Shown here: one piece after another, positions 20,995 to 32,100 of the stretch
How positions within the stretch are numbered: the stretch's first letter is position 1
Layout of the letters: each line of letters starts with the position of its first letter
Source: Fragilariopsis cylindrus CCMP1102
Lineage: Eukaryota > Bacillariophyta > Bacillariophyceae > Bacillariales > Bacillariaceae
NCBI GenBank assembly: GCA_900095095.1
Contig: FMBT01000012.1
Coordinates: 62,001 to 126,000, forward strand
Length of the DNA: 64,000 bases
Direction of reading: 5' to 3'
Notes under the pieces: generated by a model
Database searches by the model: none
What the model was told of the DNA's origin: nothing
The model's input: only the letters and a program-made list of their open reading frames with translations
Program-made: the position numbers and the translations under genes

Positions 20995-23242
20995 GTAGTA
21001 GTAATATTAGTGAAAAAGCTACTACTGTACAACAGCTACATTGCACTATTAGGACAATGGAAAATATACTATGATATAATGATATAGACCACAAAACACA
21101 AAAAAACGGAATCATTAACTATTTGTATATACCAACTAATGAATGGTACGATTGTTTCATTGTAAATTTCATTGTAAATGTTTGTATAGCATTATTGAAG
21201 AATTTTTTTAATTTGTATAAAACGTAGGTTGACTTTGGATTCCGTATTCATTCCATGAATAAATATTTTAACCACACCTTAGTCCTTGATTGTTTTCTCA
21301 TTCGCGTCCAATACCACGACGACGAAGACGAAGATTCGCAGATCGTAACATCCATACGAGATCTCCCTTTCGTGTTGGTTCCTACAGTCATTCCATTTCC
21401 TTTTACAGTACCTTAAGCAAATAATTACACATGCCCCTGTGGAGAATCAATTCATTATTTATTTTCGTCAACTTGGTCATTAGGTACGAATGTTGAAGCT
21501 TAAAAGTACGTTTAATAAGACGCGAAAACCAGCGACTAACACGATGTCGTCGAAGTCGACGTGTACTTCTGGGGTTGGGGTTACAGCTGCCCCTTAAAGA
21601 ATCCATTTTATTTAGTCATTAAGTTCTGCGAGTACCACTAAGTATTAATACGGAGGACGCGAATAACTCGTCTCTTTCTCCCTTCTCAAGGAGAACACAA
21701 CTTTTTATACCTAAATTCTAAATTGGCTCTGTTGAATTTGAATGAATCTAAAGATATTTTTTGATTGATATTCCCATTACACAAACACCTTCCGGAGGTT
21801 ACAATAAGAACAAATAAATGATAATGGCACACTGGCAATGATGTCGTTTGTACTATTAGTATCATATTAATAATAATAATAGTAATAATAATAATAATAA
21901 GCATTTCTTATTGTTGTTGCGTCGTTGCGTCGTTGCGTCACAAGAAGAGGAATCAGAATCAGAATCAAAAGGAAAATACTATGTTTGTTTCCGATAAGAA
22001 GAAGAGAGGACCAAATGCCACCAAATTGTGATAGGACTAACACATCGTTTTTTCGGCAGATTATTCCACACGAAAATAGTACTGTATCAAATTTAGATTG
22101 CCAGAGCAGAAAATGTGGTCTTTTGACAATCTGTTGTTCTGGATGTCAGATTTGTTATATAGAATTAGAATATTTTTGTTAAAGGATGCAATCAACTTGT
22201 AGACCACTCTTCTCAACAGCAGCAATTATTCTCATTGATGTAAAGTTACCTGCAAATCATTTGTTGGTGATGTTTTCTATGAGGCACAAATGGTGTGCAA
22301 AGACCCATTATCAGCAAAAAGTATTGAGTGAATCTTATTTTCTGAGAGGGAAAGGAATATATGACATTTTCTCCCTGTATAATCTTGCAACACACAATTT
22401 CATCAGTTAGGATTGTGCAGAAGTAATACATTCTTCTACAGCATCTTTTTTATGACAGCCTTGCCACGCACTGAAGTCACTAATGAATGGCACTCACAGT
22501 AATGAGAGGATGACTTGTGGTACTAATTTTTTCTATACACAAATACACCTATTAGAGAGATAACTATGAATGATCTGTGTCTTGGCCAGTTTGTATAAGT
22601 GAATGTACAAGAGTCAACAAACTAGTGGTTCAATCTAGCTGTCAAAACATGCATGTACCTCTCTACTTTAATCGCTAATGGCTAATGTTCAGTGATGCGT
22701 CTACACAAACACACAACAAAGCCAATGAACACTAACAATCAGTACACATGTTTTGCTCCTTATCACTTAAAACAACAGTATTAAATGGAAGTTACTTGCA
22801 ACACTACTCTATTCTCGACTTAACTACGTAGTACAAAGTTCACAGATTAATTGTGTGACATTATTACTTGGATCGTGACAACTCCATTTCCAACACGACT
22901 CGCGCCAGCACGACCGCGGAATTGCAAAGGAATTTGATAAATTTTAATACTGGTCACAATCGCCGATCGAGAATTTTAATCAGATCGTGGAGTCTTTTTC
23001 AAATTTTCAACCATAATATATAAAAATTGTACGACCAAAGCTGATGTGACGGAACTCTTAGTAAATAATATATGATTGTACGGTAGAATAATCAATGCTT
23101 CACGAAGACAAGTCTGATTTTTCATTTTTTCACTATTCACATTAATATTCGCCAATCGAGAATTTTAATGGATTGTACGACCTAATCCAGTCAACACAAC
23201 TCATTATTTTCTCTCAATCACCACCCACCCCATCGCACCATT
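20995..23242. other. Long non-coding interval
   Basis: About 2.2 kb with short frames only. There is an ATA/AAT microsatellite near 21868-21900, a GTTGCGTC direct repeat near 21918, and two copies of TCGAGAATTTTAAT about 190 nt apart (near 22968 and 23157). A basic minus-strand frame at 21403-21606 could be an exon but matches no family I know. Confidence 0.45.
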
Positions 23243-24121
23243 ATGCCTCCCTTAAATGCATTCATCGATGCCGAAGTTTCAGTTACCATAGAATCTCCTG
23301 ATAATATTGAGGGTAGCAAAGAAAGTTCTTTCAGAAGCAGTTCCAGCACGAGTAGCTTTGATCGGGAGCTGAACGAACTTGACGATCCTGCGTGGAAATT
23401 CGCTTTGGCTCCTCCCAACAACAACAACAACAACAACAACAATATCAAGAAGAAGAAAAAGAAGTCGCAATGACAATAAATTAGTAGTGACTTTCAATCC
23501 ACAGGTTCAATTGGAATATCTTCCTAATCGTTACGATTGGCCAGTGGAAGAGAAGGCAGCACGATGGATTTCCGCCAACGAGTACATTATCTTTCAACTT
23601 GATATATCGAACACAGTATTTTTGTTAAGGAATGATCCAGAATCGATTGATGATGACTCATATTCCTCTAGAGGAGTTGAATGTAAAGACCCAGAAGCTA
23701 CGCGGCGTCGACGGAACACAAGAAAGGAAGCAAGGACTGTCGTATTTGAAAGGCAAAAGATACGAAAACAACAAAACAACAACAAATGATTGATGAACAA
23801 AAACAAGATGATGATGATGATGTTGATGTTGATGATTCTATATATTTGATTGCGAGTATGTACAGTCACATTGCAAAGAATTCAATGATACAGGCGTTGG
23901 ACTTTGCTGCGCAGGATGAATTGGACGTTAAAAACAATCTTGACAGTGTAGACGATTGCTTCTTTGATAATAATTGGATTAGCTCAGTCTCATCATCATC
24001 AAATAGTACAAGTAGTGGAAATTCATCCTCGACCAGTTCGGTAGATCTTCTTTCGCCACCCGATGACGACGACGACGACCAAGTTTGGTTTTTGTATTTT
24101 GGGAGATACGCTTGGGTTTGA
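23243..24121 (+). pseudogene. Diatom acidic-family protein (copy 2), frame interrupted twice
   Basis: Pieces in three frames line up in order with the C-terminal domain of the gene at 19555-20994: VVTFNPQVQLEYLPNRYDW, EEKAARWISANEY, SSRGVECKDPEATRRRRNTR, ARTVVFERQ, then DSIYLIASMYSHIAKNSMIQALDFAA. The first piece (MPPLNAFIDAEVSVTIE) starts at an ATG at 23243. The first frame change lies in the (AAC)n tract at about 23418-23442, the second in the CAA-rich tract at about 23770-23788; neither has convincing GT-AG signals. Either microsatellite slippage has damaged the gene, or the consensus is wrong there. It is an alternative that one product is not made at all. Confidence 0.6.
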
Positions 24122-25810
24122 TAATTCTTGGTTGAGGGGGGATGCTGATGTTTGATTTTGTTCTATTTAGGATTCTGTGAATGTATATTATGTATATTAA
24201 TTTTGTCACCACAAATATCTCAGTAGAAACGATCGTGGGAGAATATATTATTTTTCAAAGGGAGCAAACAACACACGTGGGAATCAACTGTCAACAATAG
24301 TACCGAAAGAATGTATTGTAACTTGGTTAGAGGCTCTAATCTATAATTTATAACTGTGATAATAACTGCGAAACTTTATGACATAGTCACATCTAATCTC
24401 TCTCTCTCTCTATGTATATATATATACATATATATTACGCTGATTCAAATGTTATCAATTCGTTCCATGGGAACTTTTGGGATGCTCTTTGAGATGTATC
24501 GCCACCATATATAATATGTTGATCCACTACTTCTATTGCTGGATCGAATATTTTTTTAGACAGTCACGAAGCACAACAATAGTAAATTGTCTTAAATTTG
24601 CACCAGTTGTATTAATAACCCTAATCAAAGAGCAACAATGTAGTCGTAACTTCTTTGTTTGTCAATCTATTGGAATTGGTAACTTCTGCACTGTACTCAA
24701 CTGTGACAGAACAAATAAACCATAGATTATATTCTTCATTCTTCATAGTAGTACATGATTGTTTGTGGACCACATAATTTGTGGCAAGGGTGGGGGCTTG
24801 CTGCTGCAAACATCATGTGTGATTTAGTTGATTAAGATAGCTGTATGGATTTAACTTAAAGCAGGTTGACTGGTAGAAAATCTATACCTAGGAAGGAGCT
24901 GTCATCGTAATGCTAATGTTTACCATCATATCTGTATAATTTTTTTATAAATTGTGGAAAGAAAGAAGTGTGCGTAAGAAACTAAATTAAAACAAGTTAA
25001 TGTATTAACAGCTTCCAGGCTATTGCTCCATATATTTAATCGGACCTAGCACTCGCGGAATCTTAACATTTTGAAAACTCATAGCACGAGCTATCGTGAG
25101 AGCAAAGAGGTATCAATTGGGGCACTCTTTACCGGCAATTCAGACAGAAAATACTGGCAAACTACAGGAACCAGATGCTAAACAATAACATTTGGAAACT
25201 TTTGATACTTGCAGTTTGCTGGAAATCCCATCCGTATTGCAGGTACAGAGTGCCTCAAAACACACTCGAATGAATAAAAATAGCACTTTTCATTACAACG
25301 CGTATGCGTATTACAACATGTTACTTGTACTTTCCTTTCGAACACTACTTACATGTATAATAATATCTACATTTCGTCTCTTAAGTTTGTAATGAATGGA
25401 CCTATATTGATCGATATACAGTTAATTGAGTTCCCATTGTCATATCAACGGAATGAATTCTTCTTTTGATATATTCTAATGCACATGAAAAAAATCCTAA
25501 CGTCTAGCGCTTATCATACGATGACATCATCAAATATTTCATGGCTTTGATTGACCTCATCAATATACTTAGCTACATTTTCCTTTACGTGCTTTTTGAT
25601 GACGTCTTTGCGTATTGAATTACGGTTGAGGACGTACAAGAGTGTCTGATTTCGCGTCTAAGGTTGATAATAAGTTCTTTAAATATCTCGACTATTTATA
25701 CGCCCCGAAATAAAAAAGAATTCACTTACTACTATTGGTTACATCATTATTATTATTATTTACTGCTGGGACAGGGTCTCCTTTTTCGCTGCCATTGACA
25801 CCTTAATAAC
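24122..25810. other. Non-coding AT-rich interval
   Basis: No gene recognised. A (CT)n/(TA)n tract lies at about 24398-24434. Short frames have no family likeness or splice support. Confidence 0.45.
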
Positions 25811-25811
25811 A

Positions 25812-26390
25812 ACATGATATTTATTAACCATTGACGTATTCGGGATTGGAGACCTGACGAATATTTAAATTCGTCAGGTCTTCAAGATAGATTATCCTAA
25901 AGTTTACTATTTACATGATATTATTTATTAACCATCGACGTATTTGGGATTGGTGATAATAGCTTTTATGACGCGCGCGCGCGACATTAAATATTCTTCT
26001 GGTCTTCACGATTATCCTAAAGTTTACTATTTTCCATGATATTATTTATTAACCATTGACGTATTTGGGATTGGTGATAATACTTGTAGCGTTTGCTTAC
26101 GACGCGACATTACTTATTCTTCTGTTCTTATATCTTCAAGATTATCCTAAAGTTTACTATTTTCCATGATATTATTTATTAACCATTGAAGTATTTGGGA
26201 TTGGTGATATTAGCTTTTGCTTGCGACGCGACATTACATATTCTTCTGTTCTTATATCTTCAAGACTATCCTAAAGTTTATTATTATACATCATGATATT
26301 ATTCATAACCATTGACGTATTTGGGATTGGTGGTAATAGCTTTTGCTTGCGACGCGACATTACATTATTCTTCTCGTCTTCATGACGTGA
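25812..26390 (+). repeat. Five tandem copies of a ~100-130 bp unit
   Basis: Units begin with ATGATATTATTTATTAACCA, continue TTGACGTATTTGGGATTGGT, then CTTTTGCTTGCGACGCGACA and ATTATCCTAAAGTTTACTAT. Starts lie near 25815, 25918, 26036, 26166 and 26297. Copies differ by small indels; copy 2 carries a GCGCGCGCGC insertion instead of the GACGCGAC block. No coding capacity. The array lies 0.6 kb upstream of the gene at 26973. Confidence 0.8.
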
Positions 26391-26972
26391 TATAGAATAT
26401 TATGTGATGATGTGACACACCATATATATAAGTCTTATATGTTCTTTCCGTAATAGCGCGTAATTGTGGGAGCGATTACTAGTTCTTGTGTTAGGACTAT
26501 GACTGCTAAAATCTCCAAATCCAATGAACTGCGGCCGTTAAGTGATCTTACATATAGCAAGTCATTCACAAAAATCTGCTCACACTCAAAAGTTCTTCGC
26601 AGCAGTAGCACCTCGGCGACACTTCAATGTCCGCTAGCGGTATTAACCAAATTTAGATCGTTCCAAAACATAGCAGCGTACTTCTTCGTACTGAGTGAAT
26701 TTTTTCGCAATTATTCAATCACAGCTTTAAGTATATTTCATTTCATCAAAGAATAAACAAAGCAGTAACAACGTCTCTATACTACGCACTTACTATCAAC
26801 AATCAACTAATACCAAAAGTCTATATCAACAATCAACTAATACCAAAAGTCTGAAGAAATCAAGCATCATTCATCATCGCAGCAAAGTAGTATTTCAAAG
26901 AGAAGAGTAGTAGAAAGGTCTCTATAAATACGCACTTATTATTACTCTAAGTAGCAATCAACTAATCATCTA
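26391..26972. other. Upstream region of the gene at 26973
   Basis: Contains CATATATATAAGTC near 26421 (TATA-like) and a direct duplication of ATATCAACAATCAACTAATA-type sequence near 26796-26851. A GTG-started frame at 26466-26756 is not supported. Confidence 0.4.
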
Positions 26973-28349
26973 ATGTTGTCAGCATCGAATCTACCATCAT
27001 TACCACCCCGTGCTATTGAAGGTTCTATAGGAAGTCGAATTCGAGTCGTCCTTGGCAATACAAGTCAGAATTGGCTCTTATTATTGAATCATGATGATGG
27101 CAATCGGAAATGGCAAGAACAATACTGGAATAATATTCCTAACGGGTTAGAAAGAGAAATTGAAAAATGTATTGCAAAAGGAGGGAATACAAAAGAAGTA
27201 GATTTTGGGCCAGGTGGGGAATACTATCATAAAAGTATTGAACGAGATTGTATCGAGCATTCATGGTCGGATAATACTGATGCAAAGTCGACAATCAAGC
27301 AGAAATTTGCAGATCAAACAGAACAATCTGTACTGCATCCATCATCAATATCGCCTGCAGTAAAAGTTTCCTTTGGTTCTTCTGATTCCACAGCTGAGGC
27401 ATATGTTGTATTAGCAGGTGACAACGATCCCTGTACTTCCATGTTAAATCATCAACTGCTATCTAGAATTAAAGATATGAAATTGAAAGGAAAAGATATC
27501 AATTTTATTCGGCTCTTCATTTGTTGTGGATATTACATAGACGATGAAGAAGGTACCCAATGGGACTTTTTAGGGACTGATTGTAACCAAGAGCTTAACA
27601 AGAAGGAAACTGTAAACGACATTGCTGTATCAGGAGATGGTAGCTGGCTCGTCATTCGGCCAAATCACTACGCTGGAAGTAATGGAGGGAGCCATCCCAT
27701 GTTACACCGACTTAATCAGTTCTATAATGATCAAGGACAAAGAAATGATAGACGGAACCATGAGATTCAACAATACCCTGACCAGATTAGACGTCGCGAA
27801 CGTGAAGGAAGGGAAAGCGCAGAGGGAATCGCTAAAGAAACGAGAGAGCGTAAAGCAACAGAGCGTGGAGAAATGGGAGAAGGGGGAAATGAACAGGATA
27901 ATGAAATTGCAGCAGTTCTCGAGGAACTTCCATCAGAGTTCGAGGACCGTATCATGGAGGAATTAAAAGATATAACAGAGCAAGAAGGACGTTTACGTGA
28001 GAAGAGAAACTCCCTGCAGGCATCTCTTGACAATAGAGGTCGAATTGATGCAGAGAATATCAGTAATAATGATATAATAATACCAATAACGACAACGCGA
28101 CAATTCAAGAGATGCTTCGTCATCATATCAAAATAGAGGACGAATTGATGCCGAGAATAACAATGATAACAATACCAATAACGACAACGATAATACAACA
28201 AATACTTCGTCGCCGTCATCTGGTACCTCTGCCTATTGTGTAATATGTCAGACGGGACCTGCATCAGCAGCAATTACGCCTGTATCAAGCAGACTGTGTT
28301 CGTTGTGTCGTGGTGAAATGATAAGTTCATTGGAAATGAAAATGTATTA
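26973..28349 (+). CDS. Unknown protein with coiled coil and possible RING-like tail
   Basis: The first frame, 26973-28136, encodes 387 residues: a globular part (SRIRVVLGNTSQNWLLLLNHDDG; EYYHKSIERDCIEHSW; LFICCGYYIDDEEGTQWDF), then a charged Arg/Glu coiled coil from about residue 265 to 350. I do not recognise the globular part. Just downstream, in another frame, AYCVICQTGP and RLCSLCRGEM give two CxxC pairs like a small zinc-binding RING-type end, stopping at 28349. The 3' part contains a ~100-bp direct duplication (28032 and 28132 copies). Because 100 is not a multiple of three, the frames differ. A ~50-nt intron from a GTAATAATG donor to ..CAAGAG could also connect them. The end is uncertain. 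Confidence 0.55.
28032..28230 (+). repeat. ~100-bp tandem duplication inside a gene
   Basis: AATAGAGGTCGAATTGATGC at 28032 recurs as AATAGAGGACGAATTGATGC at 28132, each followed by ACCAATAACGACAACG and later CTTCGTC. The offset is 100 nt, which changes the reading frame between copies. Confidence 0.75.
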
Positions 28350-28667
28350 ATCTACGATATAAACCAATTTTGAATATTTCGGTCAGATGACATTAAAATT
28401 ATATGCTGGCAACAAATCAATGATTACCTATGAATAATACTATTGAACCATTACAGTAACGTATTAGTTTGAAGTTAAAATTAACTCGTATATTTATACT
28501 ATAGCATCTATTAGTCTAGTAAAAATGCACTAGTAGAATTATTATCGCCATCGTCATCGTTCATAAGGACGGCATAAGAAGCATTCACGAAATAAAGATA
28601 AGATCTTTCCTTTGTGGGTTCTAAGTGTGGTCGCATTCCCTGAAGAAATGAATACTACTAAGTATAG
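28350..28667. other. Convergent 3' flanks
   Basis: Between two gene ends facing each other. AT-rich, nothing else seen. Confidence 0.5.
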
Positions 28668-29092
28668 TTAAGATTGTTGATCTCCGCCAAGATTCACGCC
28701 CCTCGACGGTAGTGATTCTACCATATCGAACACTTCCTTCATGATTGATTTTGCGATGTCTCTAAACATATTTTCATCGCTAGCATGCCGATGGTTCTCA
28801 ACTCCAGCCAAAATCACTTTTCCTTGACGATCAGTCATTTTGCGAATGAAAAGAGCACCGGAACGATGTACAAATTGTGGAGAGGAAATGGCTTTAACTC
28901 TTCCGGACCGATAGTGCGGAAATCTATAGTCATCACTATTATTGATGCATTCGAGAAATTGTGGACTTGTAATGGTAATACCATCGTATACGAAGTCCAG
29001 TTCGGAGAGAGCGTCTTCGACCGCTTCAGCCTTCTTCGTATCTCTGATTGTAATGAACGTTGGTACCGAAAGCTGACAGATGGCAAATACAG

Positions 29093-29127
<35 letters not shown>

Positions 29128-32100
29128 CACAGCGAAACGGAAAAGAGTGAGAGTTTGTATCAGACAAATAACACAGCAAAGAGAGGAGGATCTAACTTAT
29201 AGGACTTACAGCGTGGATAAAGAGATCCCAAGAAACCGTTGTCTGTGGAAAGCTGATGAAGTTTAACCCGAATTGTGTAAAGCGTCGTTGTAGAAGCTGC
29301 ACCTGAGTTTCAACTTTAGCGGAACTGGCAACTAGCCAGTTAAACATGATTCTATACGTCGTCGATGTATCGAAAGTAGCACTAATCGCAATCTCTATCC
29401 ATTCGAAGGGATCCTTTTTTCCTCTTAATAGCTGGACTGGAAAGCGTATCATAGTGTCTGTCATATCATGTCGAGCTTTCGTAAAATTGTCTTCGGTTTC
29501 TTCGTTTTTCATACTTGACTTAACAATTTTCACATTCAACTTCGAATCCGAAGTGTCTTTATCCCGTAACTTTTCCAGATACGAAAGAAGCTTATGAAAT
29601 TTCAAAACATACTCTTCTTCCGCTTCGAGGGTTCTGAAAGCTTCGGGTATTAACCCAAACATTACTCTTCGAAATCTCATTCCGACATCCATCGTACGAT
29701 CTCCTTCACCGCATATCAGGTTGTCCACTCTATTCCACTTGTAAGGCTCACTATACTTTTTGAACGTCTGAATAGACGTGGTGTATTGTTGTGTGACTTT
29801 TGAGAAAAGAAGAAACTTATAGGTATGAACATTCTCTCGATCATTTTGCGCACTCTTCCTATTGTACACAACTATCTCGATAGTATCGGAATTCGGATTA
29901 TAATTCATAACTTGAATTTTATGCCCCATCGATAAATAGTGCTTGGTTTCTCCCGATATTTCATGTTTGATAGATGGAACGGACCTTGGGAAAGTTTCTG
30001 CTCTTCTCGAAGGTCTCGATTGTAGCTTACCGGCATTTCGTCCTATACAAGAGCAATTAAAATGTGAGATACTTATATTATGATGTAATCGATAAATGAG
30101 GAATTTACGAGATCACTAACCTGCTCTTTGAGATTCGGTAGCCCGCTTTTCACTCTCAGCGATTGCAGCCTTGGTAACAATTTGAAAGTCTTGTGTAACT
30201 CTTTGTCTAACCATCTCTTTGAGAAGATCTGCGTGCTTTTCGTAATGAATATTTTCGATACCACCAAGTGTTACTTGATAAAAACTAAACTGGAAAATAC
30301 TTTCATCTTTGAGGTCTTGAGGAGTTGGGAAGTGGTCAACGGAAAGTGGCAAGATTGCTGGTGACGTTAAGCTGTTCCATATCGGTCCGGCGTGTCTTTT
30401 GAACTCGACTTCTCCTTCCGGGTAAACATGACTCCATCTGCGACGATTGTGAGAGCGCTTTGCCAGTACCTCATCTTCGTCACTTTGTCGAAATGGGTTG
30501 AAAGCCTTCTTTCGACGCGAAGCAATGTCCGTTCTCACGCTGCCATGCGGCGAGTCGCGACCTCCAGGCTTTGAAGGTCCTGATCGTTCTCTCGATCTAT
30601 GACCGTATGCTGGCGATCCCGGTCTTTCCTTCGTTATACTCTTAGAACCTGGTGATCCATATCGTTCTCTCGAGATGATTCCAGCTTTAGGTGGGCTTTG
30701 TGCGAGGAATTTCATCGGAGCAGATCTCTCGTTAGAATTTCCCAGCGTAGGCGGGCTATGTGCAAAGGATCTGCTGGGAATAAACCTTTCCCGAGGTACA
30801 CCCAGCCTGGGTGGGCTTGAATGGCTCGACTTTTCCCGAGGAGCACCAAGCCTGGATGGGCTTTGTGAATAAAATTTTATGGTACCACGAGGAGTGTTGT
30901 TGGACAACCCCGCAATGATCGGTGGACTTCGGGAAACTGGAAGAATATTCTGCCTGCTGCTATCAAATTGAATTGCGGAATAAGGCTTTTAAAAAAAGAA
31001 TTAAAAAAATCGTTCTGGTGAGGAACCGTATGTAGGAACTTCATACAAACTCAATATACACATATATCGTACTATCTTACCAATATCCGGTTTACCGAAC
31101 TACTTATTGGTTGCGATAAATTTGTGGATTTAGCACTGAGAAAGCTTGAGCCTTCACGGCCTCCAATAGATTTATTCGGGAGTGGACGATGAATAGCAAG
31201 AGTCCTTGACTTATCTGAACGCAAAATATCAGGAGGGTCGATCGGTGCTGGAATTAACGAAGAAAATAATTTGGGAGATCCTGGTCTTTTGTTTAAGAAT
31301 GGCGAAGCTGTGCGCCTACGGTCGTTGTTGAATGAGGTAGTCCTATTCGGTGCAGTGAGAAATAAGCCCCCACTTGCTCTCCTTTTCATCAAAGTCGAAG
31401 GCCTCTCGTGTAACACTGGGCCTTGTTCATTAATACAACTGTATTGAGAAAGGGCAGCTCCGAGTCCACCCGAATATTCAACATCTTTCCCCCTTTGTCG
31501 ACTTTAAAGGAAGAGAACGAAAAAAAAGTTAGAACATTGCCATATAATAATAATAGCAAAGCATATTTTACCATGCAACACTTTAACTTACATGGACTGC
31601 ATTAATACTCCAGTTTTCGTCGAGCTCGCAAGCTCTGTCTCAGCTGCAAGCATTACTGAATCGGGCCACTGGTTCCTCTCTCCTATCTCGTCATTCTCCT
31701 CGATAGGTGGTCGACACACCATTGAATTGTAGGAATCCATTATTTTTCTCAATTGATCTGCGTGCCTTTCGGTCTTTGACTTCACTGATAAATTAGTTTC
31801 ACTGTCACCACCTAACGATCCCTTTGACATGTTGTCTGACACCGTTGTGGAATCATCAGTTGCTCCAGGGCCGCCATCGATGAAAACGCTTTTATCGAGA
31901 TCGTCCAGTTCTATCGACGACGATCTTTGTATTTGGAACGCTCTCATTGGTGCCTTAGGTGATTCATAATAATCCCAGAAGACTCGGTCGAACGATGTCC
32001 CGTTCGCACTTAAGATTGAATGACTTCCAAAGCTCGAAGAACGTGAACCTTCGTTACTACTACCGGTACTACTAAATGACCTATCGGGATTGATAGCGAA

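Noticed and set aside
21403-21606. Basic minus-strand frame, with a second Arg-rich frame at about 21310-21385, as a small ribosomal-like gene
   Set aside because: No known ribosomal protein matches and no consistent splice model joins the two pieces.
25812-26390. CRISPR-like array
   Set aside because: Units are long and contiguous, without short repeats separated by unique spacers, in a eukaryotic setting.
26466-26756. 96-codon plus-strand frame
   Set aside because: GTG start, no domain, no splice context, and it directly follows a tandem repeat.
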